A DNA stretch of 64,000 bases. Source: Nitrospirillum pindoramense (lineage in GTDB: Bacteria; Pseudomonadota; Alphaproteobacteria; Azospirillales; Azospirillaceae). The stretch lies in contig NZ_VITR01000015.1 in NCBI RefSeq assembly GCF_007827955.1, positions 104,703 through 168,702 on the forward strand, read 5' to 3'. The notes under the pieces are model-generated. The model worked only from the letters and a program-made list of their open reading frames with translations. It was not told the origin of the DNA and made no database searches. The position numbers and the translations under genes were made by a program. Below are positions 1-11,000 of the stretch, piece by piece; the first letter of the stretch is position 1; the number at the start of each line of letters is the position of its first letter.

Positions 1-3000
1 CGGCCGCGCTGCCAGGTGGCGTAGTCGGCGTATTGTGCCGGCAGGGGCGGCAAGGACGGGGTCCGGTGATTGCGGCGCGCGTCATAGCACGCGGCCAGCT
101 CACGCCAGAACAAGCCGGACGACCAGCCATCCGATGCGATGTGGTGCGTGGTCACGCACAGCACATGGTCATCGGCCGCCAAGGTCAGCAGCAGGGCGCG
201 CAGGGGCGCCTCCCGTGCCAGGTCGAACACCAGGGACGCCTGTTCGGCCAGCAAGCCCGGCAGCGTGTCCTCTGTGGCTGGGCGCTGGACCAGGTCCACG
301 GGGCCGGGCGGCATGATCGCCACCGTGGGTTCCTCCACCCGGTGGCCGTCGGCGGTGGTGATGCTATCCACCGTCGCGCTGAAGCGGCTGCGCAGGGCTT
401 CGTGCCGCGCCGCCACGTCCGCCAGGGCCAGGGCCAGGGCGCCCGTGTCCAGGGGCCCGCGCAGGCGCTGGGCGTCCGGGATGTTGTAGGCGGCGGTCAT
501 GCCGCCCAGCCGTTGGGTCAGCCACAGCCGGCGCTGGGCATGCGACAGGCGCCGCCGCTCATCCGCCGGCGCCGGGGGCAGGGGGGCGTCGTCCCCCGGT
601 GCCGCCGGACCCGATTCCCGCTTGGCGGCGGCTACCCGCTCGGCCAGATCGGCGACCGTCGGCCCGGCGAACAGGTCCGACAGCGGCAGCGCCACCCCGA
701 AATGGTCGCGCAGGCGGGACATGAGGCGGGCGCCCAGCAGGGAATGGCCGCCCAGGGCGAAGAAATCGTCGTGTGCGCCCACCGCGGGCACCCGCAGCAG
801 CTCCACCCATAGGGCCGCCACCTGACGCTCGGTCTCGTCACGGGGCGCCACCTGGACGCCGTTCCCGATGACCGGCGCCGGGGATGGCAGGGCCTTGCGA
901 TTGATCTTGCCGCTGCTGGTCAGGGGAAACACGTCCATGGCCATCAGGTGGCTGGGCACCATGTGGGCCGGCAGGCGCTGGCGCAGGTAGGCGCGCACCG
1001 CATCCAACGGCGCCTCCCCCCGGACATACGCCGCCAGCTCCGCCTCGCCCCCCGGGGCGGGGTGGGCCAGGACCGCGCATTCGCGCACGCCCGGATGCTC
1101 CGACAGCACCGTCTCGACCTCGCCCGGCTCGATCCGGAACCCCCGGATCTTCACCTGGTTGTCCAACCGCCCCAGGAATTCGATCACGCCGTCGGGCGAC
1201 TGCCGGCAAAGGTCGCCCGTCCGGTAATAGCGCCCGGGGCCCAGCCCCGCGACCAGCCGGCCATGGGTGTCGAAGCCGCCGGTCAGGAAGCGGCTGGCGG
1301 TCAGGTCCGGCCGGTTCAGATAGCCGTCCGCCACGGCCGGTCCGCCAATGACCAGTTCCCCGGGGACGCCCACGGGCACCAGGCACAGGTCGGGGTCCAG
1401 CACATGCAACTGCGCGCTGGGAATGGGCCGGCCGATCGGCATGGCCCGCTCGCCCCCATCCAGGCCTTGCGGGGCCTCCAGCGCGATCAGGGCGCTGTCG
1501 ATGGTCGCCTCGGTCACACCGTAGGAGCCGTAGACGCGGGCGCCGGCCGCGCACAGGGCCTGGACCCGGCGATATTCGTGCACGAACCAGATGTCCGATC
1601 CGCAAACCAGGGTCTTCAGGCCGTCCAGGCGCTGTCCCACCGCTTCCAGATGGGTCAGCAACTCGCGCAGCACCACGGGCACGAACTCGGCGAAGCGCAC
1701 CGTCTCGGCCAGCATCAGGCGATACAGGCTGGGCGGGTCCAGCAGGGTGTCACGGGGCACCATCACCAGCCGCCCGCCGGAACCCAGGGTACGGGCGACA
1801 TCGCCGATGAAAACGTCGAACGTGAAGTTGGCCATCTGCAAGGTGGCCAAGTCGGGGTCGGCCAGATCATAGACCTGGGCCCAGGCCTGGCAGGCGGCGG
1901 CCAGGGCGCCATGCGTCACCCGTACGCCTTTGGGCCGCCCTGTCGACCCTGAGGTGTAGAGAACATATGCCAGATCCTCCGCTGCCCAACTCACCGGCGC
2001 CCAATTCACCGGTGGCGGTATCGCCCCTCCCTCGGCTCCGGCCTCGATCAGCAGCAGGGGTGCTGGCGGGTTGGAGGGCTGGCGGGCGGCTGTGGTTAGG
2101 ATGAGGGTGGGGGCGGCATCGGCCAGAACCTCGGGGGCCCGGGCATCCTCCGGCGACACCGGAAGGAAGGCGGCGCCCGCCCGGTGGATCGCCAGCAGCG
2201 CCACCACCACGTCAGGGCCATAATCCAGCATTACCGCCACCGGCCGGCCGGGAACGGCCCCGGCCGCCGTCAGCCGGGCCGCCAGGGCGTCGACCCGCGC
2301 CGCCAGCTCGCCATAGCGGATTTGGCGGTCGCCGTGGACGATGGCAACGGCCGTCGCCCGGCGGGCGGCGGCGGCCTGGAACAGGCGGGGAAAGGCGGGC
2401 CAGGGCGGGGGCGCCAGGGGGCTCGCCGGCTGGGCCAGGGCCAGCAGCGTCGCCACCTCGTCCGCCGGCATCAGGGGCAACTGGGCGATGGGCGTTTCCG
2501 GCGCCGCGACGGCGGCGGCTAGCAGAATGGTGTAGTGGCGGGCCAGCCGCTCGGCGGTGGCGGCGGTGAACAGGTCTGTGCTGTACTCCACCGCCCCCAG
2601 GATGTGGCTGCCCGTATCCTTCAGGCTGAGCGTCAGGTCGTATTTGGAGGTGCCGGAGTTCAGCGGGCTCGCTTCAACCTCCAGCCCGCTCATGGTCAGG
2701 GTGCCGAAACTGTCGGCCAGCGCGTCAAACATCACCTGGAACAGGGGAGTGTGGCCGGGGTCGCGACGGGGGCGCAACCGCTCCACCAAGCCGTCGAACG
2801 GCACGTCGGCGTTGTCGAGGGCGTCGAGCAGCTCCGCGCGCACCCGCCGCACCATCTCCGCGAAGGTGGGGGCGCCGCCCAGATCCAGGCGCAGGGGCAC
2901 GACATTGACGAAGAAGCCGACCAGGCCCTCGGCCTCCGGCGTGGTCCGCCGGGCCATGGGCGCGCCCACGACCAGATCGGCTTGCCGGGTATAGCGCGCC

Positions 3001-3791
3001 AGCACCAGGGCGAAGGCGGCCAGGCCGGTCATGAACAAGGTGGCGCCCAACTGGCGCCCCAGGCCCCGCAGGGCGGCGGCGGCCGGCGCCGGCACGGTGA
3101 AGGACACGCGGTCGCCGACGAAGCTTTGAACGCGGGGGCGGGGGTTATCGGTGGGCAGGGGGATCAGGGCGGGGGCATCGGCCAGTCGGCGGGCCCAATG
3201 GTCGTATTGCTCCTCCAGAAAGGGAATGCCTTCCGTGGCCTCCCGCGCCAGATGGTCGGCGAAACGGAACTGGGTGGGCGGCAGGGGCGGGGTAAGGCCG
3301 GCCACCAGGGCATCGTAGGCCCGGCCCAGGTCGCGCAACAACACAGCCACCGACCAGTCGTCGATGATGATGTGGTGGCAGTTGAGCAGCAGGGCGTGCG
3401 CCTCTGGTCCGCGGGCGACCAGCGTGGCGCGGAACAGGGGGCCGTGCTCCAGGTTGAAAGGCCGGGCGGCCTCCGCGGCCGCAAAGCTGTCGAACGCCGC
3501 GTCATCGGAGGCCGTCGCTCGGGCCAGGGCGAAGGGCTCCTCCACCTCGTCGATGACGGGTTCGCCGTCCACGGCGGGGAAGCGGAAACGCAAGGCGTCG
3601 TGGCGCTGGGTCATGAGGGCCAGCGCCCGCTCCAGCGCGGCGACGTCCAGCCGCCCCCGGAGATGCAGGGCGACCGGCACGTTGTAGGTGCGGCCCTGGT
3701 CCTCGAACTGGCTGACGAACCACAACCGCCGCTGGGCGGCCGAGGGCGGCGGCAGCCGGGGGGCCAGGTCGCGGGCCAAAGCGTCATCCAT
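1..3791 (-). CDS. Nonribosomal peptide synthetase, C-A-T-C..., Orn-like module; 3' end outside window
   Basis: This is a multimodular NRPS transcribed leftwards; about 1263 codons are visible and the gene continues past base 1. The domains in order are: a condensation domain with HHIIIDDWS near residue 135; an adenylation domain with TSGSTGRPKG near 610, YGVTE in place of YGPTE, and SSGKINRK at its end; a carrier domain with LGGHSLLGARL near 1012; and a second condensation domain with HHIASDGWS near 1215, cut by the window edge. My by-eye specificity code is D-V-G-E-V-G-S-I-D-K, one change from the known ornithine code DVGEIGSIDK, so Orn activation is predicted (inference). The start is the ATG at 3791, 36 bp after the upstream NRPS stops, and the two genes are surely co-transcribed. 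Unlike the synthetase ending at 33646, no thioesterase is seen before the edge. NRPS identity is certain; the substrate is likely. Confidence 0.95.
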   Translation of the reverse strand, partial: MDDALARDLAPRLPPPSAAQRRLWFVSQFEDQGRTYNVPVALHLRGRLDVAALERALALMTQRHDALRFRFPAVDGEPVIDEVEEPFALARATASDDAAFDSFAAAEAARPFNLEHGPLFRATLVARGPEAHALLLNCHHIIIDDWSVAVLLRDLGRAYDALVAGLTPPLPPTQFRFADHLAREATEGIPFLEEQYDHWARRLADAPALIPLPTDNPRPRVQSFVGDRVSFTVPAPAAAALRGLGRQLGATLFMTGLAAFALVLARYTRQADLVVGAPMARRTTPEAEGLVGFFVNVVPLRLDLGGAPTFAEMVRRVRAELLDALDNADVPFDGLVERLRPRRDPGHTPLFQVMFDALADSFGTLTMSGLEVEASPLNSGTSKYDLTLSLKDTGSHILGAVEYSTDLFTAATAERLARHYTILLAAAVAAPETPIAQLPLMPADEVATLLALAQPASPLAPPPWPAFPRLFQAAAARRATAVAIVHGDRQIRYGELAARVDALAARLTAAGAVPGRPVAVMLDYGPDVVVALLAIHRAGAAFLPVSPEDARAPEVLADAAPTLILTTAARQPSNPPAPLLLIEAGAEGGAIPPPVNWAPVSWAAEDLAYVLYTSGSTGRPKGVRVTHGALAAACQAWAQVYDLADPDLATLQMANFTFDVFIGDVARTLGSGGRLVMVPRDTLLDPPSLYRLMLAETVRFAEFVPVVLRELLTHLEAVGQRLDGLKTLVCGSDIWFVHEYRRVQALCAAGARVYGSYGVTEATIDSALIALEAPQGLDGGERAMPIGRPIPSAQLHVLDPDLCLVPVGVPGELVIGGPAVADGYLNRPDLTASRFLTGGFDTHGRLVAGLGPGRYYRTGDLCRQSPDGVIEFLGRLDNQVKIRGFRIEPGEVETVLSEHPGVRECAVLAHPAPGGEAELAAYVRGEAPLDAVRAYLRQRLPAHMVPSHLMAMDVFPLTSSGKINRKALPSPAPVIGNGVQVAPRDETERQVAALWVELLRVPAVGAHDDFFALGGHSLLGARLMSRLRDHFGVALPLSDLFAGPTVADLAERVAAAKRESGPAAPGDDAPLPPAPADERRRLSHAQRRLWLTQRLGGMTAAYNIPDAQRLRGPLDTGALALALADVAARHEALRSRFSATVDSITTADGHRVEEPTVAIMPPGPVDLVQRPATEDTLPGLLAEQASLVFDLAREAPLRALLLTLAADDHVLCVTTHHIASDGWSSGLFWRELAACYDARRNHRTPSLPPLPAQYADYATWQRG

Positions 3792-3827
3792 GGCAGGCCA
3801 TCCCCGTGGCGCGGCGCGGGGCCGGTG

Positions 3828-6800
3828 TCATGCGGACCGGCGGGCGTCGATGGCAGCGGCCAGGGCCCGCACGGTCGGTCCCTCGAACAGCAGGCTCAGG
3901 GGCAAGCGGCGTCCCACCTCACGCGACAGGCGCGACATGATGCGCATGGCGGCCAGCGAATGCCCGCCCAGGGCGAAGAAGTCATCCTCCGGTGCCACCG
4001 CCGCCAGGCCCAGGATTTCCCGCCAAACCCCGGCCACCATCGGCTCCAGGCTGGATGGCGCGGTATCGGGCGTGCCGCCGTCGGATGCCGCCTCGTCCGC
4101 CAGCCGGTTGAGGCGGCGCTTGTCCAGCTTGCCCGTGGTTTGCAGCGGCAGCGCCTCCACCAGCAGGAACCGTGCCGGCACCATGTAGTCCGGCAGGGTG
4201 GCACGCAGGGCGGCGCGCAGGGACGCCTCCGTCAGGTCGGCGCCGGCCTGAGGCACGACGAAGCCCACCAGGCGCTTGTCGCGCGGGGTGCGATGGGCGA
4301 TGACCGTGGCGTCCCGCACACCGTCCAGCCGCCGCAGCACCGCCTCCACCTCGCCTGGCTCCACCCGAAAGCCGCGGATTTTCACCTGGTCGTCGGTGCG
4401 GCCCTGGAAATCCAGGGTGCCGTCCTCGGCCCAGATGCCGACGTCGCCGCTGCGGAACAGGGTGTCGCCGGGAATGAACGGATTCGGGATGAAACGTTCC
4501 GCCGTCAGGGCCGGCCTGTCGATATACGCGCCGGAAACCCTGCGGCCGCCGATGGCGATCTCCCCCGGCACCCCCGGCGGGACCAGCCGACCCCGCCGGT
4601 CCAGCAGGTAGAGGTTGGTGTGGGCGATGGGGCGGCCGATGGACACGCGGTCGCCAAGGGGCGCGTCCCGCGTGATTTCGTGACAGGTGGTGAAGGTCGT
4701 GGCCTCGGTGGGGCCATACGCCACCATCAGGCGGCAGGCGCCCGGTGCTGCGAACAGCGCCCGTACGCTGTCCGGCGGCACGATGTCCCCGCCTGTCATG
4801 GCCCAGCGCGTGGCCGCGACGGTGGCGGGATGGGCCTCCACCAGTTCCTTGAACAACGCGGTGGTCATCCACAGGATGCTGACCTTCTCCGCCGCCACCA
4901 GCTCCGCCAGTTCATCCAGGCCGGTCCGTACCGGTGGCAGCAGCAGGGACGCGCCGTTCAACAGCGCGGCCCACATCTCGAAGGTCGAGGCGTCGAAGGA
5001 CAGCGGCGCGAACGCCATCAGGCGGTCGGTGGGCGCGACGGCGAGATAGTCGGTGTCGCATACCAGGCTGACGACGGCCTCGTGGGTGCTGTGCACCCCC
5101 TTGGGCGTCCCCGTGGACCCCGACGTGAACATGATGTACGCGCGATCGGCGGGCCCTGCCTCCGGGGACCGAATGGCGCTTGCCGCGCCATCCGTCCGGG
5201 CGGGCGGCGCTTCGGACAACAGCGGGTCGATGACCACCACCGGCAGGTCCAGCCCGGCGGTGATGGCGTCGGGCGCGTCCGTCAGCACCAGGCGGGCCCT
5301 GCTTTCCACCAGGATCAGACGTTGGCGTTCCGCCGGGAAGTCGGTCTCGAACGGCACGTAGGCGGCGCCGGCCTTCAGAATCCCCAGCAAGGCGGCGATC
5401 AGCGCGGGGCTCCGGCTGGCGGCGATGCCCACGGTGTCACCCGGCTCCACCCCCCGCAGCCGCAGTCCGGCCGCGATCCGCGCCGCCGCCTGGTCCAGGG
5501 CGCCGTAGCTGACGGTGGCGGGTTTCCGGACGCCACCGTGGCGCAGGGCCACGGCGTCGGGCTGCCGCGCGGCCCAGTATTCGAACTGGCCGTGCACCGT
5601 CCGGTCGGGGAAGGCCGGTGTGGCGCCGGTGGACCAGGTCAGGACCCGGTCCCGTTCCGCCGCGTCCATGCTGGGGATGTCGGTGAGGGGCGCCTCCGGC
5701 TGGGCGGCGGCCAGCACCTGCACCAGGCTGGCGCCCAGGCGCGCCACCTGCGCCTCCGTCAATAGGCCGTCGTCATAGTCCAGGGTCAGGCGGTCCCCCG
5801 CCACGCACAGTTCCAGCGCGGTCGATGGGGCGCCGCCGGCACCCATGACCAGCGCGGTCTGGAACAGGCCGCCGTCGCGTCCGTCCGCCACCGCTTCTGC
5901 CAGGATGGCCAAGGGCAGGTCGCCGTGCGCCAACCCCGAGGCCGCGGTTGAGGCGGCGTGCCCCTTCAACGCGGTCCAGGACTGATCCTCGTCGACCCGC
6001 AATCGAAGGGGCAGGGCTTCCGCCCGACCCTCGGGCCGATAACCGAACAGCACGTCGTCGCCGCCAGTGTGGCGGGCCAGAACCAGGGCGTAGGCCGCCA
6101 GCAGATCCGGGGCGTGGGGCGTCTTGGGCAAGGACTGGCTCAGCCGGGCCCGATGCCCGCTGGCGCGGGCGGTGTGATAGGCCGGTCCGGCCAACCTCGC
6201 GTCCTCCAGGTCGGCCAGTGCCCGGCGCCAATAGGCCAGATCGACATCCCGTCCGCTGACCGCGGAGGAGCCGCCGGCGCGCAGGCGGGCCAGATCGAGA
6301 TGCGGGGTGGCGGCCCAGCGCGCCGCGATCGCCAGGAAGTCCTCGAAGAACGCCTGGATGTCGCCGGCCGGCGCCAGGTCATGGGCGTATTCGGCCAGGA
6401 CGCGGCCGCCGCGGCGGGGATTGGCCTCGTCATCGAAGACGACGATGACGTTAAGGTCGAATTTGGCCGATCCGTTGGACACACCCTCGGTCACCTCCAC
6501 GGTCAGCCCGTGGAAGGCCAGGTCGCGTGTCATGGAGTTGTGGAAGCTGAAACTGGTCTGGATGTAGGGCAGGGCGTTGGCCACCCGTGCCGGCTGCAGG
6601 TCCTCCACCATGGTGGAGACGGGAATGCGGCCGTTGAGAAAGGCGGCGCGCACTTCCTCCCGGGTGGCGGCCAGCAGGTCGCTCAAGCTGCCATCGCCTT
6701 GCAGGCGCAGGGGCAGCATGTTGACCAGCATGCCGATCACCGTCTGCGTTTCCGGCTGGTCACGGTTGGCGATGGCCGTGCCGATGATGACCCGGTCCAG

Positions 6801-7688
6801 GCCCCGCCGCTCCCGCACCAGGGCGCCGAAGATGGTCAACATCAGCTCGAACAGGGTGGTCCGGGTGGCGGTGGCCAGGTCGACCAGCGCGCCCAAGGTG
6901 GCGCCGGGAATCGGGAAGGATTGCGACGCGCCGGAGAAGGTCAGGGCCTGGCGCCGCTCGGCCACGCCGGCCACCAGGCTGTGGCCGTAGGCCGGCCAGC
7001 CCGCCAGGCGGTCGCGCCAGAAGGCCCGCTGGCCCCGGCCCTCCGCCGAGTCCAGCCACGCCCCCTCCCACCGGCAGTAATCGGCGAATTGGGTGACCTC
7101 GCCCAACGTGGCGTCCAGATCATTGGTCAGCTCCGCGTCCACGCCGCCGCCGCGTACCCGGGCGCTGTACAGCGCCGCCAGTTCCCGCATGAACAGCCGG
7201 TAGGACCAACCGTCATGGACCAGATGATGCTCGATATGCAGCAGCAGATGACGATCAGGCGCCTGGCGTACCAGAAGCCAGCGCACCAGGGGCAGCCGGC
7301 CGACATCGATCCGCTTGCGGATTTCCGTCTCGATCAGCAATTCGGCATAGCTGTCGCGCATGCCCTCGGGCACGCCCGCCAGGTCCACCATAGGCAGTTC
7401 CGGCAGCCAGGGCGCCTGCACCACTTGGTAGGGCGTGTCCTCACCCTCCAGGAAGACGGTGCGCAGGATTTCATGGCGGATGATCAGATCGGCGAGGGCC
7501 CCGGTCAGCGCTGCCACGTCCAGCGGCCCGGTGATGGTGAATCGCGCCTGGAAGTTGTAGGCCACCGTATCGGGCACCAGCCGCTCCAGGAACCATGCCT
7601 GTTGCTGCGCGCTCGACAGGCGTACGCCCTGCGGATGGGGGACGGCGGCCGACGGTGCCGACGGCGCTGCGATATCGTCCGCATACAT
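3828..7688 (-). CDS. Nonribosomal peptide synthetase, single C-A-T module (Val-like pocket)
   Basis: This 1286-aa single-module NRPS is the first gene of the leftward arm. It has a condensation domain at about residues 20-450 (HHLVHDGWS near 152), an adenylation domain at about 560-1130 (FTSGSTGTPKGV near 849, VAYGPTEATTF, DDQVKIRGFRVEPGEVE, TTGKLDKRRL) and a carrier domain near 1243 (DDFFALGGHSLAAMRI). The code read by eye is D-A-F-W-M-G-A-T-F-K, close to the valine code DAFWIGGTFK, so a branched aliphatic residue is likely (inference). The longest frame opens at 7934, but the ATG at 7688 has AAGGGAG about ten bases upstream and the protein there begins just before the condensation core, so I chose it. 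The N-terminal C domain means this protein accepts an acyl or peptidyl chain from another protein, or from a fatty-acyl donor. Confidence 0.95.
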   Translation of the reverse strand: MYADDIAAPSAPSAAVPHPQGVRLSSAQQQAWFLERLVPDTVAYNFQARFTITGPLDVAALTGALADLIIRHEILRTVFLEGEDTPYQVVQAPWLPELPMVDLAGVPEGMRDSYAELLIETEIRKRIDVGRLPLVRWLLVRQAPDRHLLLHIEHHLVHDGWSYRLFMRELAALYSARVRGGGVDAELTNDLDATLGEVTQFADYCRWEGAWLDSAEGRGQRAFWRDRLAGWPAYGHSLVAGVAERRQALTFSGASQSFPIPGATLGALVDLATATRTTLFELMLTIFGALVRERRGLDRVIIGTAIANRDQPETQTVIGMLVNMLPLRLQGDGSLSDLLAATREEVRAAFLNGRIPVSTMVEDLQPARVANALPYIQTSFSFHNSMTRDLAFHGLTVEVTEGVSNGSAKFDLNVIVVFDDEANPRRGGRVLAEYAHDLAPAGDIQAFFEDFLAIAARWAATPHLDLARLRAGGSSAVSGRDVDLAYWRRALADLEDARLAGPAYHTARASGHRARLSQSLPKTPHAPDLLAAYALVLARHTGGDDVLFGYRPEGRAEALPLRLRVDEDQSWTALKGHAASTAASGLAHGDLPLAILAEAVADGRDGGLFQTALVMGAGGAPSTALELCVAGDRLTLDYDDGLLTEAQVARLGASLVQVLAAAQPEAPLTDIPSMDAAERDRVLTWSTGATPAFPDRTVHGQFEYWAARQPDAVALRHGGVRKPATVSYGALDQAAARIAAGLRLRGVEPGDTVGIAASRSPALIAALLGILKAGAAYVPFETDFPAERQRLILVESRARLVLTDAPDAITAGLDLPVVVIDPLLSEAPPARTDGAASAIRSPEAGPADRAYIMFTSGSTGTPKGVHSTHEAVVSLVCDTDYLAVAPTDRLMAFAPLSFDASTFEMWAALLNGASLLLPPVRTGLDELAELVAAEKVSILWMTTALFKELVEAHPATVAATRWAMTGGDIVPPDSVRALFAAPGACRLMVAYGPTEATTFTTCHEITRDAPLGDRVSIGRPIAHTNLYLLDRRGRLVPPGVPGEIAIGGRRVSGAYIDRPALTAERFIPNPFIPGDTLFRSGDVGIWAEDGTLDFQGRTDDQVKIRGFRVEPGEVEAVLRRLDGVRDATVIAHRTPRDKRLVGFVVPQAGADLTEASLRAALRATLPDYMVPARFLLVEALPLQTTGKLDKRRLNRLADEAASDGGTPDTAPSSLEPMVAGVWREILGLAAVAPEDDFFALGGHSLAAMRIMSRLSREVGRRLPLSLLFEGPTVRALAAAIDARRSA

Positions 7689-8082
7689 GCTGGCAACTCC
7701 CTTGTTCGCGGCGGATTCCCGGCGGCGCAGCATCCCCTGCACGGTGCTGTTCCTCAGGCGACACGGCCCGGTGGCAACGGGATCCCTAGCGACTTCAATC
7801 CATGATAGTGCAGTGATATACCTTGCAACGCGAGCGGGCTGGTTGGGGCCTTGGGAGCAGCCGTTCGTATCGCGGAATTGGGCGTCTTGGCGTGGACGCG
7901 CGTGACCGTTATCCACGATTTGATCTTGCACCAAACGTCCGCAACTGCAACCCTGAATAACACTCGTAACAAAATTTGCACTTCCATCGTGTCTATCGGA
8001 TGTGCTTTACGCTGCGTTGCCAACAAGGCTGGGCGTGGTGAGAGACGGCTGACGGGCACGACGCGGGTCTATTTGGGGGGTT
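7689..8082. promoter_or_regulatory. Divergent promoter region of the two synthetase arms
   Basis: This 394-bp non-coding gap separates divergent NRPS genes and must hold promoters for both arms. Its right half (about 7900-8000) is clearly richer in A/T than the flanking coding DNA. TTGCA occurs at 7926-7930 and 7976-7980, and its reverse complement TGCAA at 7946-7950. The first pair forms a spaced inverted repeat that could bind a regulator, but this is weak. I could not identify a convincing -35/-10 pair. No regulator gene lies next to it in this window. Confidence 0.6.
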
Positions 8083-11000
8083 GTGGTGGCGTCCAAGGGA
8101 AAGGGTTCGGCGGCGGGTTCCCACCCCCCTCCCGATTGGGAGGATGGGGGGACGCTGTCGCCTGACCTGGGCGCGACCGCCCTGCCCGCACTGGTGGCCG
8201 CCGTGGCCGCCCGGCACCCCGACCGGCCCGCCGTCGTGGTCGGTCCCACCGCCCTCAGCTACGGGGCCTTGGAACATCAGGTGGCGGCCTGGGCCGTGCA
8301 TCTGGCCGGCCTGGGGGTGGCGGGTCGGCCTGTGGGGCTGTGCGCCGCCGCCAGCCCGGCGGTCGTGGTTGGCTTCTTGGCGGTGATGCGCGCGGGCGGC
8401 GTGCTGGTGCCGCTGGATCCGGCGCTGCCGGCGGATCGGTTGGCGCTTCTGGCCGGCGGTGTGGCGTGCCGCCTGGTGCTGACGGATGCAAGCGCGCCGG
8501 CCGATCTGTCAGCCGCCGCCGACTTGGCGCGGCTTGACCAGGGGCCGCCGATCCCCGCCGGGGGGGATGCACCGGCCGCGTCCACCCCCGCCCTTGATCC
8601 GGCGGCGATCGCCTGCCTGTATCACACCTCAGGGTCCACCGGCCGACCCAAGCCGGTGGCCCTGGCCCACGGCACGCTCAGCCGGCGTGTCCGTTCCATG
8701 GCCGCCTGGTTCGGGCTGGGCGGGGACGAGGTGGTGTGCGGCGCTTCCAGTATCGGCTTTGATCCGTTCCTGCAGCAGCTGTTTTTCGCGTTGACCACCG
8801 GCGGCACGCTGTGGCTGCCGGATCGCTCCACCCTGCTGGATCCGGGGGCTTTCTGGACGCAGCTGACCGAGCGGGGCGTCACCCATTTGAACCTGGTGCC
8901 TTCCCAGTTGGATGCGCTGTTGGCGCGGCCGCCCCTGTCGCCGCCGCCCACGGTCCGCCGCGTGGTGTTGGGCGGCGAGCGCTTGCTGCCCCGGCACGTG
9001 GAGCGCATCCGCGCGCTGCTGGGGCCGGTGCCGGTCTACAACATGTACGGCCCGACGGAGGCCACGGTGGACGCCACCGGCCACCGTGTCGCGGGTGACG
9101 AGGTGGAAATCCCCATCGGCCGCCCCTTGCCTGGTTGCCGCGTCCGCATCCTGGATGAAGAGTCGGCCCGCGTGCCGGTGGGCGTCGAGGGGGAGTTGTG
9201 CATCGGCGGCGCCGGCCTGGCCGAAGGCTATTGGGGCCTGGATGCCGCGACCGCCCAGTCTTTCATAGCCGATCCCCACGGCGTACCCGGTGACCGGCTG
9301 TACCGGACGGGGGACCGGGCCCGTTGGACGGCGGATGGCACCCTGCTGTTCGGCGGGCGCCAGGACGATCAGGTGAAGATCCGGGGGCAGCGTATCGAGC
9401 TGGGTGAGGTCGAGGCGGCGGTGCGGGCGCTGGACGGGGTCACCGCCGCGGCCGTGGTGCCTTGGGCCGACGCCCCGGGGGGCATGGCGTTGGTGGCTTA
9501 TGTGGCCGGCGTGGTCGATCCCGTGGCTGCGCGCACCGTTCTGGCCCACCAGCTGCCGGCGGCGGCCGTGCCCTTGCGCGTCATTCCCATGGCGGCCCTG
9601 CCGCTGACCACCTCCGGCAAGGTGGACCGGCGCGCCCTGCCGCCACCGGACGCGGACCCGGCGCGGTCCCCTATCCCGTCTGGCCCCGTCCTGCCCCGTC
9701 CGGCGCCCAGCGCGGCCAGTCTGCAGGACGCCATCGCTGGGGTTTGGGCCGGCCTGCTGGGCCGGCCGGTGGATCCGGCGGCCAACCTGTTCGAGATGGG
9801 GGCCCATTCCCTGTTGGTGCCGCCGGCCCTGGCCGGCATCGAGGCCGCGACGGGACGGCGCGTGACGCCGGTGGACCTGTTCCGCTTCCCCAGCGTCATG
9901 GCCCTGGCGCGCCACCTGTCGGGCGAAGCGCCCTCGCCGGATGCCGACCGCGTCCGGTCGGGCCGGAGCCCGAGGGGCGGCGACCCCTCCGGCGCCGGTC
10001 AGTCCATCGCCGTCGTCGGGTGGGCGTTCCGCTTTCCCGGGGCGGACGATGCCATGACCTTCTGGGACAACCTTCTGGCCGGCCGCGACGCCGTGCGCCA
10101 TTTTGACCGCGCCGACCTGCGGGCAGCGGGTGCGCCGGCGGTGCTGGCCGATCATCCCGACCTGGTGGCGGCCAACGCCGCTGTCGACGGTCTGGATCTG
10201 TTCGATCCGGTGCCCTTTGGTTATGGCCCGGGCGAGGCGGCAGAGATCGACCCGCAACAGCGGCTGTTGCTGGGCCTGGCCTGGCATGCGCTGGAGGAGG
10301 CGGGGTGCGATCCCGTCCGGGACGGCCCCGTTGGCGTCTATGCTGGCGTGGGCTTCAACGCCTATCTGCTGGACAATCTGCGGGGGCGCACCGGGTTCGC
10401 CGGGGGTGCGGACCGATATTCCGTGGTGGTGGGCGCGGACAAGGACTTCGCCGCCACCCGCCTGGCCTACAAGCTGGACCTGACCGGCCCCGCCGCCACG
10501 GTGAACAGCGCCTGTTCCACCGCCCTGTCGGTGACGGCGGCGGCGGTGGACGCCCTGCGCCTGGGTCGCTGCCGGGTGGCGCTGGCCGGGGCCGCGTCGC
10601 TGGGTATGTTCTCACCCTGGGGCTACATCCATGCCGAAGGCGGCATCGCCTCGGCAACCGGATGCTGCCGGCCGTTCGACGCCGCCGCCGATGGCACCGT
10701 GGGCGGGGCGGGTGGGGCTGTGCTCGTCCTGAAGCGCTTGGATGACGCCCTGGCCGATGGCGACCTGATCCACGGTGTCATCCGGGGGGTGGGCGTCGCC
10801 AACGATGGCGCGGCGAAGGCCGCGTTCGCCGCCCCCTCGGTCCAGGGGCAGGCGGCCGCCATCCGCGCCGCCCTGGCCGACGCGGGGGTCGAGCCCACCC
10901 AGGTGGGGTTTGTCGAGGGGCATGGTACGGCCACGGCCCTAGGCGACCCGATCGAGGTGGCCGCTTTGAACCTGGCCTATGCCGGGGCCCCCGCCGGTGC

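Noticed and set aside
2535..5765. Plus-strand open frame of 1076 codons
   Set aside because: It is antisense to the two minus-strand NRPS genes; composition is Gln/Gly/Arg/His-rich with no domain, typical of a GC-rich shadow frame, whereas the minus strand shows continuous NRPS motifs.
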